Shown here: piece by piece, positions 1-7,323 of the stretch
Layout of the letters: every line of letters starts with the position of its first letter
How positions within the stretch are numbered: the stretch's first letter is position 1
Assembly (NCBI RefSeq): GCF_021021555.1
Contig: NZ_JAINWA010000003.1
Location: forward strand, 1 to 64,000
DNA: 64,000 nucleotides
Source: Teretinema zuelzerae
GTDB taxonomy: Bacteria; Spirochaetota; Spirochaetia; Treponematales; Treponemataceae
Reading direction: 5' to 3'
Notes under the pieces: model-generated
What the model was told of the DNA's origin: nothing
The model's database searches: none
What the model saw: the letters and a program-made list of their open reading frames with translations, nothing else
Position numbers and translations under genes: made by a program

Positions 1-984
1 GAGCTCGGCTCCCTTCTGATTCGTGAATGTGGACGATCCGGTGAAGTTCATCGCGATGTAGGCCGCGGCCGCGCCCGATAACAGAACGGCGGCCGTCGTC
101 GGAACGGCGTGGAAGGTTTCGGCGAGCCGCGGGCTGCCCATGCCGCCGGGCGATGAAAACGCGCAGAGGGCAGCCGCTGCTGTCGTCGCCGCGAAGGGGG
201 CGAGCGAACGTACCGAGAAAAAGCGGCCGGGAAGCCAGGGCAGGAGCAGCGGAACCCCGGCGGCTCCCGCGGCGAGAGAGGCGGCGAGATACGCCGCATA
301 CGCTCCATAGCGCGCGCCGTACAGCGGATCGAAGGGCAGGGCGAGGGCGAGGGGAACGATAAGCGACGCGAGAAACAACGGCCGGGCATGGACCAGCTCG
401 ATGGGAATCAGCACCGCGCGATCCGCAAGAGTGAAATCAACCGTACTCATGCCGGCGGTTTTTCTCATTCCCGCTTCCAGATACGGTTTGATGTCTCGCG
501 CGCGGACGGGTCCGAACAGAACCTTTCTGCCGGTCGCCCGGCGCAGTTCGTTCGCGTCGACTCCGCTCGCGGAAAGCTGGGGGAGTATCAGCGGAGCCTT
601 CGGCGCGGCCGCGTCCAATCCGCAAAGCCGCGCTCTTCGCGCGATTTCCCCGGCGCAGAACGTTCCCTTTCCCGCGGCGCACCACACGTTCACGCCCTTC
701 GTGTCGATCGCCATAATCCACGCATTTACGCCCGAGAGTTCCTTTCTGAGCGCGTCGAACGAGAGCCGATAGTTCGACGTCACGAGAACCGGCGAATTCG
801 GGTCGGGCTTTCCTGCAAAGTACAGTCCTGGTCCGATGGCGGCTTTATTCCGTCCGATTCCGAGCCTGAGTCGAGCCGCCGCGAGCCTGTCCCCGATCGA
901 CAGCTTCGACGAGACGGCGCGCGCGGGAATCGCGGCCTTCATCGCCGGCGAACCCTGCCGGGCGGAGATTACCCGGCGCAGCAT
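1..984 (-). CDS. hgcA: HgcA, mercury-methylation corrinoid protein (C-terminal end cut by window)
   Basis: Read on the minus strand, this open frame has 328 codons and runs off the left edge. Residues 99-106 read NVWCAAGK, matching the HgcA signature N(V/I)WCA(A/G)GK; Cys102 would be the cobalt ligand in the cap helix. The N-terminal half resembles the corrinoid domain of CODH/ACS proteins (GLYFAGKPDPNSPVLVTSNY, GPVRARDI). From about residue 200 it is a chain of hydrophobic segments, and it ends near MNFTGSSTFTNQKG, like the HgcA membrane domain. In the known family HgcA moves a methyl group to Hg(II) and is re-reduced by the ferredoxin HgcB. No HgcB is in view; it would be expected just beyond base 1. 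The ATG has an SD (GGGAG) and overlaps the end of marR by 16 nt, so translation is probably coupled. Activity is inferred, not shown. Confidence 0.93.
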   Translation of the reverse strand, partial: MLRRVISARQGSPAMKAAIPARAVSSKLSIGDRLAAARLRLGIGRNKAAIGPGLYFAGKPDPNSPVLVTSNYRLSFDALRKELSGVNAWIMAIDTKGVNVWCAAGKGTFCAGEIARRARLCGLDAAAPKAPLILPQLSASGVDANELRRATGRKVLFGPVRARDIKPYLEAGMRKTAGMSTVDFTLADRAVLIPIELVHARPLFLASLIVPLALALPFDPLYGARYGAYAAYLAASLAAGAAGVPLLLPWLPGRFFSVRSLAPFAATTAAAALCAFSSPGGMGSPRLAETFHAVPTTAAVLLSGAAAAYIAMNFTGSSTFTNQKGAEL

Positions 985-1454
985 GAGTCCGCTCCCTTCG
1001 CTTTTCCTGCTCCGCCTTCCGTCCGCTCCTCGGCCATGGCCGCTGCAATGAGGGCGACCGATTCGAGAACCGCTTCGTGCTTGTCCGCGGGGATTCGGGC
1101 GAACAGGGCCCGGTATTGTCCGTCGCATAATGCATGTATGTAATCGCACTTCCCGCGTCCCGTTCCGGTGAGAACGAGCGAGATTTTGCGGCGGCTCGTT
1201 TCGTCTTCGGTCCGCTCGGCCCATCCCTCGCGCACAAGGGAGTCGGCGGTCCGGCTCAGCGTGCTTTTGTCGAGGGCGAGCGCGTCGGCGAGATCCTGCA
1301 GGCTCGAAGGCCCGCGCTCTTCCATTTCCAGCATAAGATGGCACTGGGCGACGGTGACCGAACAGCAAGCCGTTTCGCCGGCGAGAAGCATTCCGGTTTC
1401 CCGTTCGAGCGAACGCATGGATTTCCGGAATCTTCTGATTGTTTGTTTGTTCAT
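969..1454 (-). CDS. MarR-family regulator, probable regulator of hgcA
   Basis: 161-residue winged-helix protein. The HTH and wing lie at about residues 50-100 (LQDLADALALDKSTLSR, then VREGWAERTEDETSRRKISL). It is unusually rich in cysteine: C30, C31 and C38 in the first helix region, and a C158-C159 pair close to the C-terminus. That layout suggests a thiol or metal(loid) sensor, which is inference. It lies directly upstream of hgcA and overlaps it by 16 nt, so the two are very likely cotranscribed and it probably controls both. Its own promoter contains a 12-bp direct repeat. No Shine-Dalgarno sequence precedes the ATG, which sits 6 nt after the putative -10 box, so the mRNA may be leaderless. 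Confidence 0.9.
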   Translation of the reverse strand: MNKQTIRRFRKSMRSLERETGMLLAGETACCSVTVAQCHLMLEMEERGPSSLQDLADALALDKSTLSRTADSLVREGWAERTEDETSRRKISLVLTGTGRGKCDYIHALCDGQYRALFARIPADKHEAVLESVALIAAAMAEERTEGGAGKAKGADSCCAG

Positions 1455-1489
1455 GCAATAGTTGTATTATGCAACAGTTGAATTGTCAA
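1453..1489 (-). promoter_or_regulatory. Promoter and putative operator of marR-hgcA
   Basis: On the minus strand there is a perfect -35 TTGACA (1489-1484), a 17-nt spacer and a weak -10 TACAAC (1466-1461), 6 nt before the marR ATG. CAACTGTTGCAT (1480-1469) and CAACTATTGCAT (1464-1453) form a direct repeat with a 16-bp period that covers the spacer, the -10 and the start codon. This is a good candidate for the MarR binding site. Binding itself is inference. Confidence 0.6.
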
Positions 1490-1519
1490 TATCGAATTTT
1501 CTCGCCGAGAGGACTGCCC

Positions 1520-1864
1520 TCAAATTTCGACGTATACGCTACCGTCCTCGATTTCGACCGGAAGCAATTTCAGCCTCATCGAATCGATTCCTCTCGCAAT
1601 GATGTTGTTTCTGAAATCGTCTTTGATGTCGTTGACGTCGACTTCCCCGGTTTTCAGGCTGAATCGCAAACCGTGGCTGGGACACACCACGTATTCGTCC
1701 TCGTAATCCGCCCTGCGCAGATCTCCCTGGGCGTGGGGGCACTTCGCCGCGAATACGCAGATGGTTCTTTTATAGCAGTAGACGACGTACGGTTTTCCCT
1801 CGTGAGAAAACTCCGTGATGAAGTTATTGCGCACGTCGAATTCGCTTCCGACTAATACTTTCAT
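1520..1864 (-). CDS. Rieske-type [2Fe-2S] protein
   Basis: 114-residue protein consisting of one Rieske fold. The two cluster loops are CPHAQGDL (about residues 43-50) and CPSHGLRFSL (about 61-70), giving the Cys/His pairs that bind a [2Fe-2S] cluster. It resembles small soluble Rieske ferredoxins that pass electrons to oxygenases or reductases rather than the membrane bc1 subunit, since there is no N-terminal membrane helix. An SD (GGAAGG) precedes the ATG. It starts 15 nt after the stop of the gene at 1880-2554 and is probably cotranscribed with it. Its electron partner cannot be named from this window. Confidence 0.9.
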   Translation of the reverse strand: MKVLVGSEFDVRNNFITEFSHEGKPYVVYCYKRTICVFAAKCPHAQGDLRRADYEDEYVVCPSHGLRFSLKTGEVDVNDIKDDFRNNIIARGIDSMRLKLLPVEIEDGSVYVEI

Positions 1865-1879
1865 ATTCGATCCTTCCGT

Positions 1880-2554
1880 TCAGGCGTGTTGAAGCTCCAT
1901 CATCGCATGATCAAGGCTCTCCCTGTCAAGATCGGACTTTTCCCGGTAGTCGATTCCGATGTTGACGTTGTTCATTTCGAAAACGTAGAACAGGCATTCC
2001 TGGATCAGGTGCTCTCCTTCGAGTTTTTTCTGGAGAACGACGCTCGAATTAAGAACGGACAATCTGCGCGCGCTGATGCGTTCCAGTATTTCTTTCAGGC
2101 TTAAGGGGTTGTTCATGCAATCGAGGAGGATTAGTCCGTGGGCCGTTATATACGAGTGAAGACTCGTTTGCATTCCGGAAAAATAATCGTCGATGCTTTC
2201 TTTCTGTAACGGGGGAGAGTCGACGCGGTTCGCCGTTAATAAAGAAAACGACTTCGTCAACACCTCAAGATACTCGGTCTCCTGCTTTTCCTGCAGGTAT
2301 TTATACGCGAACAGATTAGCGAGATATTCGGTTCTTCCGGGTTTTGCCCCGCATTCGGCGTCGAACAGATGCAGGATTATGTGTCCGATTTTATGCAGGA
2401 TATGGAATCTCGAGAAATATATATCGAAGTAGTACGCTGATTTTGCTTCGTCGAGACCGAGATACCCGGAAATATCGTTCTTTGCCGGCGCAGAAAGGGT
2501 ATTCCATCTGAATTCCGGAATAATGAATCTGGGCGAATCGTTTTCTTCTGTCAT
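1880..2554 (-). CDS. Unknown protein with a degenerate M78 (ImmA/IrrE-like) motif
   Basis: 224 residues from the ATG at 2554, chosen because AAAGGGAGAG precedes it; an upstream in-frame extension lacks such a site. Residues 54-62 read HKIGHIILH, followed about 20 residues later by EYLANLFAYKYL. The pattern resembles the M78 peptidase layout (HExGH, then E..AN.FA..L), but the catalytic Glu is replaced by Lys55. If the resemblance is real, the protein may bind metal or DNA-binding partners without peptidase activity. No N-terminal HTH is visible. It is paired with the Rieske gene downstream. The family assignment is tentative. Confidence 0.6.
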   Translation of the reverse strand: MTEENDSPRFIIPEFRWNTLSAPAKNDISGYLGLDEAKSAYYFDIYFSRFHILHKIGHIILHLFDAECGAKPGRTEYLANLFAYKYLQEKQETEYLEVLTKSFSLLTANRVDSPPLQKESIDDYFSGMQTSLHSYITAHGLILLDCMNNPLSLKEILERISARRLSVLNSSVVLQKKLEGEHLIQECLFYVFEMNNVNIGIDYREKSDLDRESLDHAMMELQHA

Positions 2555-2879
2555 GTGCTCTCCCTTTTTTCTGTTCGAAAGGCTAGCACTTTTTTTAATA
2601 TGGATTGAAGTCGGAGGACTGCGTCCCGACGCACGCATTCCGTCGTCTCAATATAGCATAGAATTTAAAGGCGTATCTATCGATACTTTCCGGTTATGGG
2701 AATATTTTTCGGTATTCCTGTATTCCCTAGCAACAGGTGTAACGACTCTTGAAAAATAACTGCGTAGTTGTTGCATGAAAAGCTTTTCGCTGATTTTCAG
2801 CAGGAGATTCTGCAGTCTCATTGCTTTTCTTGAAGTCCTGTTTATGCTATATTTCGCAAAACGGTACAAAGAGGTAGCG
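2555..2879. promoter_or_regulatory. carB: 325-nt divergent intergenic region with the carB promoter
   Basis: No gene is visible here. Near carB there is an extended -10, TG-C-TATATT (2845-2853), placing the transcript start about 20 nt before the carB ATG. No good -35 goes with it. Several small inverted repeats lie upstream: GGAATA/TATTCC (2699-2718), the perfect palindrome GAAAAGCTTTTC (2777-2788) and GCTGA/TCAGC (2789-2801). Their role is unknown; they could be operators of either flanking gene. Confidence 0.5.
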
Positions 2880-5800
2880 ATGAAACGGACAGATATTAAC
2901 AAGGTATTGATTATAGGTTCCGGCCCGATCGTCATCGGTCAGGCATGCGAGTTCGATTATTCCGGCACGCAGGCGTGCAAGGCGTTGCGCGAGCAGGGTT
3001 ATAAAATCGTCCTGGTTAATTCTAATCCGGCGACCATCATGACAGACCCGGTCATGGCGGACGCTACGTATATTGAGCCCCTCAATATCCGCAGGCTCGA
3101 GCAGATCATTGAAAAAGAGCGTCCCGACGCCCTCCTGCCGAACCTCGGCGGGCAAACCGGCCTCAACCTCGCCTGCGAACTGAGCAAGGCCGGAATTCTC
3201 GACAAATACAACGTGAAGGTTATCGGCGTCAATCTTGAAGCCATAGAACGCGGGGAAGACCGGGAAATTTTCAAGAACACCATGCGCGAGCTGGGCATCG
3301 ACACACCCCGCTCAGATATCGCCCACACCGTCCAGGATGCGGAGAAAATTGCCGAACGGCTCGGCTATCCGGTAGTCGTGCGGCCCGCGTACACCATGGG
3401 CGGCGCCGGTGGCGGGCTCGTATACAACGTAGAAGAGCTTCAGACGATCGCCGCGCGCGGACTCGAGCTTTCCATGACTCATCAGCTGCTCATAGAAGAA
3501 TCCATTCTCGGCTGGGAGGAGCTCGAAGTCGAAGTGGTGCGCGATTCAAAAAACCAGATGATTGCCATCTGCTTCATCGAAAATATCGACGCAGTCGGCG
3601 TGCACACCGGCGATTCCTTTTGCTCGGCGCCCTTCCTGACCATCGATAAAAAGCTGGAGGAGCGTCTAAAAGCCGAAGCCTTCAAGATCGTCGAATCCAT
3701 CGGGGTAATCGGCGGAACGAACGTCCAGTTCGCCCACGACCCGAAAACCGGCCGCGTGGTCATCATCGAAATCAATCCGCGCACCTCGCGCTCCTCGGCC
3801 CTTGCTTCCAAGGCCACCGGCTTCCCGATCGCCCTCATTTCCGCGAAGCTCGCCTCCGGCCTCACCCTCGACGAAATTCCGTACTGGAGGGACGGCAGCC
3901 TGGAGAAATACACTCCCTCCGGAGACTACGTCGTTCTCAAATTCGCGCGCTGGGCCTTCGAAAAATTCCGCGGGGTCGAGGACAAGCTCGGCACCCAGAT
4001 GAAGGCGGTAGGAGAGGTCATGTCCATAGGGAAGACCTTCAAGGAAACCTTCCAGAAGGCGATCCGCGGGCTCGAGAATTCCCGCCACGGCCTGGGCTTC
4101 GCCAAGGATTTCAACAAAAAGTCTCTGGAAGAGCTCACGGACATGCTTCGCTTTCCGTCGAGCGAGCGCTACTTCATTCTCTACGAAGCGCTGAGGAAGG
4201 GCGCCGATGTTCAGAAGCTCTACGAGCTTACCTACATCAAGCCGTACTTCCTGGAACAGATGAAGGAACTCGTTGTCCTCGAAGAAGAAATTCTCAAAAA
4301 CCCCGGACGCCTTCCTGCCGACGAATTGCTCGTCAGGGCCAAGAAAGACGGCTTTTCCGATAAGTATCTGGCGAAGATTCTCGGCATCCGGGAAAAAGAC
4401 GTCCGCAAAAAACGCACCGAACTCGGCGTCACGGAAGCCTGGGAAGCCGTTCCCGTTTCCGGCAAGGAAAACACCTACTATTACTACTCGACCTACAACG
4501 CGGCGGACCGCAGCGTCGCGAGCGCCAATCCCAAGAAAATCATGATCCTGGGCGGCGGACCGAACCGGATCGGGCAGGGCATCGAGTTCGACTATTGCTG
4601 CGTCCACGCGGCGATGGCCCTCCGCGAACAGGGCTACGAGACCATCATGGTCAACTGCAATCCGGAAACCGTTTCCACCGACTACGACACGAGCGACAAG
4701 CTCTACTTCGAACCGGTCACGGCCGAAGACGTTCTGCAAATCTACGCCAAGGAAAAGCCGGCCGGCGTTATCGTTCAGTTCGGCGGACAGACCCCGCTCA
4801 ACATCGCGCGCGAACTCTCCGACGAAGGAGCTGCAATCCTCGGCACGAGCATCGATTCGATCGACATCGCGGAAGACCGCGACCTCTTCCGCAAAATGAT
4901 GGATAATCTGGCCGTACCGATGCCCGAGTCCGGCATGGCGGCCGATATCGACGAAGCGGTCAAGGTCGCTTCCGGCATCGGGTATCCGCTGATGATCCGC
5001 CCCTCCTTCGTTCTCGGCGGCCGCGGCATGGAAGTCATCTACGACGAAAACATGCTGCGCGAATACGTCGCGAAGGCAGTCGGCGTAACTCCCGACCGGC
5101 CGCTGCTTTTGGACCGATTCCTCAGAAACGCGGTGGAATGCGAAGCCGACGCGCTCGCCGACGGAGATGAAGTGTATATTCCCGCGGTCATGGAGCACGT
5201 CGAGCTCGCCGGGGTCCACTCGGGCGACTCTGCCTGCGTTATTCCGCCGGTGTCGATCGACGCCGCCCATCTGGCGACTATCAAGGACTACACGACGAAG
5301 ATCGCGAAAGCCCTCCACGTTTGCGGCTTGATGAACATGCAGTACGCTATCGAAGACGGAAAGGTCTACGTGCTCGAGGCGAACCCGCGCGCGAGCAGGA
5401 CCGTTCCCCTCGTTTCCAAGGTGTGCAACACTCAGATGGCGGGCCTCGCCACCCGTTTGATGCTGGGAGAAAAAGTCCCGGCCTTGAAGCTCAAAGACAA
5501 GATTATTCCGCATTTCGGCGCGAAGGAAGCGGTGTTCCCGTTCGAGAAATTTCCGGAAGTCGATCCGGTGCTCGGGCCGGAAATGCGTTCCACCGGCGAA
5601 GTCCTCGGCCTCTCGGACAGCTACGCGCTGGCGTTCTATAAGTCGCAGGAGGGTGCGGGCACATTCCTGCCCTCCGAGCTCGATCCGGCCAAAGGAGCGG
5701 GAAAGGTGCTCATCAGCCTCTCCGATAAAACCGGACAGAGCAGCGAGGCGGTCAAGGTCGGCAAGGTGTTCGAATCGCTCGGCTTCGCCATCCTGGCGAC

Positions 5801-6116
5801 CAGCGGAACCGCGGAGTTCTACCGAGCCGCCGGCGTGAAGTGCGAAACCATCTCCAAGCTGAACGAGGGCCGCCCGAACGTGCTGGACGTCGTGCTGAAC
5901 CGCCAGGTCAACCTGGTGATCAACACTCCGAGCGGCAGGCGCGACGCCCTCGCCGACGACGCGGTCATCCGGAAGGCAGCGATCAAATACCGCGTTCCCT
6001 ACATCACGACCCTTTCCGCGGCTCTCGCGGCGGCCGAGGGAATCCGGGCGGCTCGCGGCGGAAAAGGCGGCGTTAAGTCGGTGCAGGAATATCATACGGC
6101 GATCACCGAGGCCTAA
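2880..6116 (+). CDS. carB: Carbamoyl-phosphate synthase large subunit
   Basis: 1078 residues, the normal length. The enzyme makes carbamoyl phosphate from bicarbonate, ammonia from glutamine and two ATP, for pyrimidine and arginine synthesis. The two homologous halves each begin with a carbamoyl-phosphate synthase signature (GSGPIVIGQACEFDYSG near residue 13; GGGPNRIGQGIEFDYCC near 558), each followed by an ATP-grasp domain. The last ~135 residues, from about 941 (KVLISLSDKTG), form the MGS-like allosteric domain. The start at 2880 follows GAGGTAG; an in-frame ATG 105 nt upstream adds a hydrophobic stretch not found in CarB. The small subunit gene carA is not adjacent. Monocistronic as far as can be seen, with hairpins downstream. 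Confidence 0.97.
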   Translation: MKRTDINKVLIIGSGPIVIGQACEFDYSGTQACKALREQGYKIVLVNSNPATIMTDPVMADATYIEPLNIRRLEQIIEKERPDALLPNLGGQTGLNLACELSKAGILDKYNVKVIGVNLEAIERGEDREIFKNTMRELGIDTPRSDIAHTVQDAEKIAERLGYPVVVRPAYTMGGAGGGLVYNVEELQTIAARGLELSMTHQLLIEESILGWEELEVEVVRDSKNQMIAICFIENIDAVGVHTGDSFCSAPFLTIDKKLEERLKAEAFKIVESIGVIGGTNVQFAHDPKTGRVVIIEINPRTSRSSALASKATGFPIALISAKLASGLTLDEIPYWRDGSLEKYTPSGDYVVLKFARWAFEKFRGVEDKLGTQMKAVGEVMSIGKTFKETFQKAIRGLENSRHGLGFAKDFNKKSLEELTDMLRFPSSERYFILYEALRKGADVQKLYELTYIKPYFLEQMKELVVLEEEILKNPGRLPADELLVRAKKDGFSDKYLAKILGIREKDVRKKRTELGVTEAWEAVPVSGKENTYYYYSTYNAADRSVASANPKKIMILGGGPNRIGQGIEFDYCCVHAAMALREQGYETIMVNCNPETVSTDYDTSDKLYFEPVTAEDVLQIYAKEKPAGVIVQFGGQTPLNIARELSDEGAAILGTSIDSIDIAEDRDLFRKMMDNLAVPMPESGMAADIDEAVKVASGIGYPLMIRPSFVLGGRGMEVIYDENMLREYVAKAVGVTPDRPLLLDRFLRNAVECEADALADGDEVYIPAVMEHVELAGVHSGDSACVIPPVSIDAAHLATIKDYTTKIAKALHVCGLMNMQYAIEDGKVYVLEANPRASRTVPLVSKVCNTQMAGLATRLMLGEKVPALKLKDKIIPHFGAKEAVFPFEKFPEVDPVLGPEMRSTGEVLGLSDSYALAFYKSQEGAGTFLPSELDPAKGAGKVLISLSDKTGQSSEAVKVGKVFESLGFAILATSGTAEFYRAAGVKCETISKLNEGRPNVLDVVLNRQVNLVINTPSGRRDALADDAVIRKAAIKYRVPYITTLSAALAAAEGIRAARGGKGGVKSVQEYHTAITEA

Positions 6117-6134
6117 GCCGTTAGCGCGCGTCCC

Positions 6135-6168
6135 GATCCGGCGAAGCGGCGAAGCGATTCGCCGGATC
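6135..6168 (+). repeat. 11-bp perfect inverted repeat after carB
   Basis: GATCCGGCGAA (6135-6145) is the exact reverse complement of TTCGCCGGATC (6158-6168), with a 12-nt loop. It starts 18 nt after the carB stop. No T-run follows, so it may stabilise the 3' end of the mRNA rather than terminate transcription by itself. Confidence 0.6.
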
Positions 6169-6200
6169 GCCGCGTTACAGGAGGCCATGCAAAAGTACTC

Positions 6201-6235
6201 GCTGTCGGCGCAGTATCAGGCGCCGACAGCATTTT
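6201..6235 (+). terminator. Probable terminator between carB and the convergent marR
   Basis: GCTGTCGGCG (6201-6210) pairs perfectly with CGCCGACAGC (6221-6230) across a 10-nt loop, followed by ATTTTG. On the other strand the hairpin is followed at a distance by a short T-run. It could serve carB on the plus strand and, less clearly, the marR gene at 6273-6698. Confidence 0.65.
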
Positions 6236-6272
6236 GTATTTCCGGCAAGTCCCGTAAAACGAATCCCTGCTT

Positions 6273-6698
6273 TTATACCAAATTCCGCCCCAGTATTTCT
6301 TTTAAAAGCGAAAAGGACTTTTCCCCGACAGCGGTCTTAATTCGATTCTCAAGGTTTATTTTAATTCGCTCGTATTTCCTGGCGCATTCCGTTCCCGCTT
6401 CAGTGAGATACATGTGCTTGTCCCGTTGATTTCCCGGCAGGTGACGGTATTCAATAAACCCGCGCTCTTTCAGTTTTGCCGCCGCTTTGTGCATGGCCTG
6501 CCGGCTGATTTTTATCATTTCCGCGGCTTGCGAGATGGAAAGATCCTTTTGGGCGATTTTCGATATAAGATAAAAATCCGTATGAGAGAAATGGACGTCT
6601 TCCGTCTTGGCCCAAACGTCTTCAGTCGCTTTTCGCAGAACCGCATGTTGCTCGCTGATTAAATCGATGATGGTCAGAGATGCTCTGTCGCTTTGCAT
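6273..6698 (-). CDS. MarR-family transcriptional regulator
   Basis: 141-residue protein. The winged helix spans about residues 40-110 (LSISQAAEMIKISRQAMHKAAAK, then RGFIEYRHLPGNQRDKHMYL, then LTEAG), the usual MarR order. An SD (GGAAGG) precedes the ATG at 6698. It is transcribed away from the DUF2798 membrane protein gene at 6804, and a perfect palindrome lies between them. It most likely represses itself and that neighbour. The ligand is unknown. Confidence 0.9.
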   Translation of the reverse strand: MQSDRASLTIIDLISEQHAVLRKATEDVWAKTEDVHFSHTDFYLISKIAQKDLSISQAAEMIKISRQAMHKAAAKLKERGFIEYRHLPGNQRDKHMYLTEAGTECARKYERIKINLENRIKTAVGEKSFSLLKEILGRNLV

Positions 6699-6717
6699 GA
6701 AAACCTTCCGTATGTTT

Positions 6718-6742
6718 TTATTGTCAACTAGATTGACAATAA
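6718..6742. promoter_or_regulatory. Perfect palindromic operator between marR and the DUF2798 gene
   Basis: TTATTGTCAA (6718-6727) and TTGACAATAA (6733-6742) are exact reverse complements around CTAGA. Each arm holds a TTGACA hexamer facing one of the two divergent genes. On the plus strand TTGACA (6733-6738) is followed 16 nt later by GATACT (6755-6760). A regulator bound here would block both promoters. The neighbouring MarR is the obvious candidate, by inference. Confidence 0.75.
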
Positions 6743-6803
6743 AAGGGGAATTCAGATACTGTGCCTACGCACGGTATAGTACCGACAGGATGGTTGATAG
6801 ACA

Positions 6804-7286
6804 ATGGGCAATACGATTTTTCAGAAACGCCTTTTTACGGCGATGATGTGCTTCTTCATGGTTTTGGGAATGACGCTGTATAATATCATTCTTCACAGCG
6901 GATTCGGGCTTCATGTGTTGACGGATATGCTCAAGGAATTGTGGATCGTATACGCGGTCGCTTTGGTTCTTGATCTGTTCCTCGTCGGTCCTCTGGCGAA
7001 GAAATTCGTATTTTCCGTTATTAAACCCGTCAGCAAGCCGGCCGTCGTTCTTTCGATTTCCACGTGCATGGTTTTTTGCATGGTGACTCTGATGTCGATA
7101 TTCGGTTCAGTCATGGCGAGCGGCGTATCGGCAGAGGCGGTTTCCGGCTATCCTTCAGTCTGTATCCGCAATTTGATCGCGGCTCTTCCCCTGAATCTCT
7201 TGATCGTGTCTCCCCTGGCGCGAGCTCTTTTCATGTTCCTGTTTCCCGAGCTTCGGGAGGAGCGCATTGACACGGAAAAAAGATGA
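6804..7286 (+). CDS. DUF2798-type inner-membrane protein
   Basis: 160 residues with four predicted membrane helices arranged as two similar halves. Each half starts with a helix ending in a GMTLYN-like or SIFGS-like motif and closes with a helix before a PLA(K/R) motif (VGPLAKKF; VSPLARAL). This duplicated layout is that of DUF2798 proteins, whose function is unknown. The gene is divergent from a MarR regulator across a palindromic operator, so its expression is probably inducible. A weak SD (AGGATGG) precedes the ATG. Confidence 0.8.
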   Translation: MGNTIFQKRLFTAMMCFFMVLGMTLYNIILHSGFGLHVLTDMLKELWIVYAVALVLDLFLVGPLAKKFVFSVIKPVSKPAVVLSISTCMVFCMVTLMSIFGSVMASGVSAEAVSGYPSVCIRNLIAALPLNLLIVSPLARALFMFLFPELREERIDTEKR

Positions 7287-7323
7287 AATTATAGTCTAGA
7301 AAACTCTTCGGGAGCGTTCTTTC

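Noticed and set aside
388-1143. Plus-strand frame across the left end
   Set aside because: It is antisense to hgcA, whose signature motif and membrane domain read cleanly on the minus strand.
3666-6188. An 840-codon open frame antisense to carB
   Set aside because: It is the mirror of a high-GC-third-position gene. The protein has no recognisable domain and is full of Arg, Gly and Val, while carB on the other strand is unmistakable.
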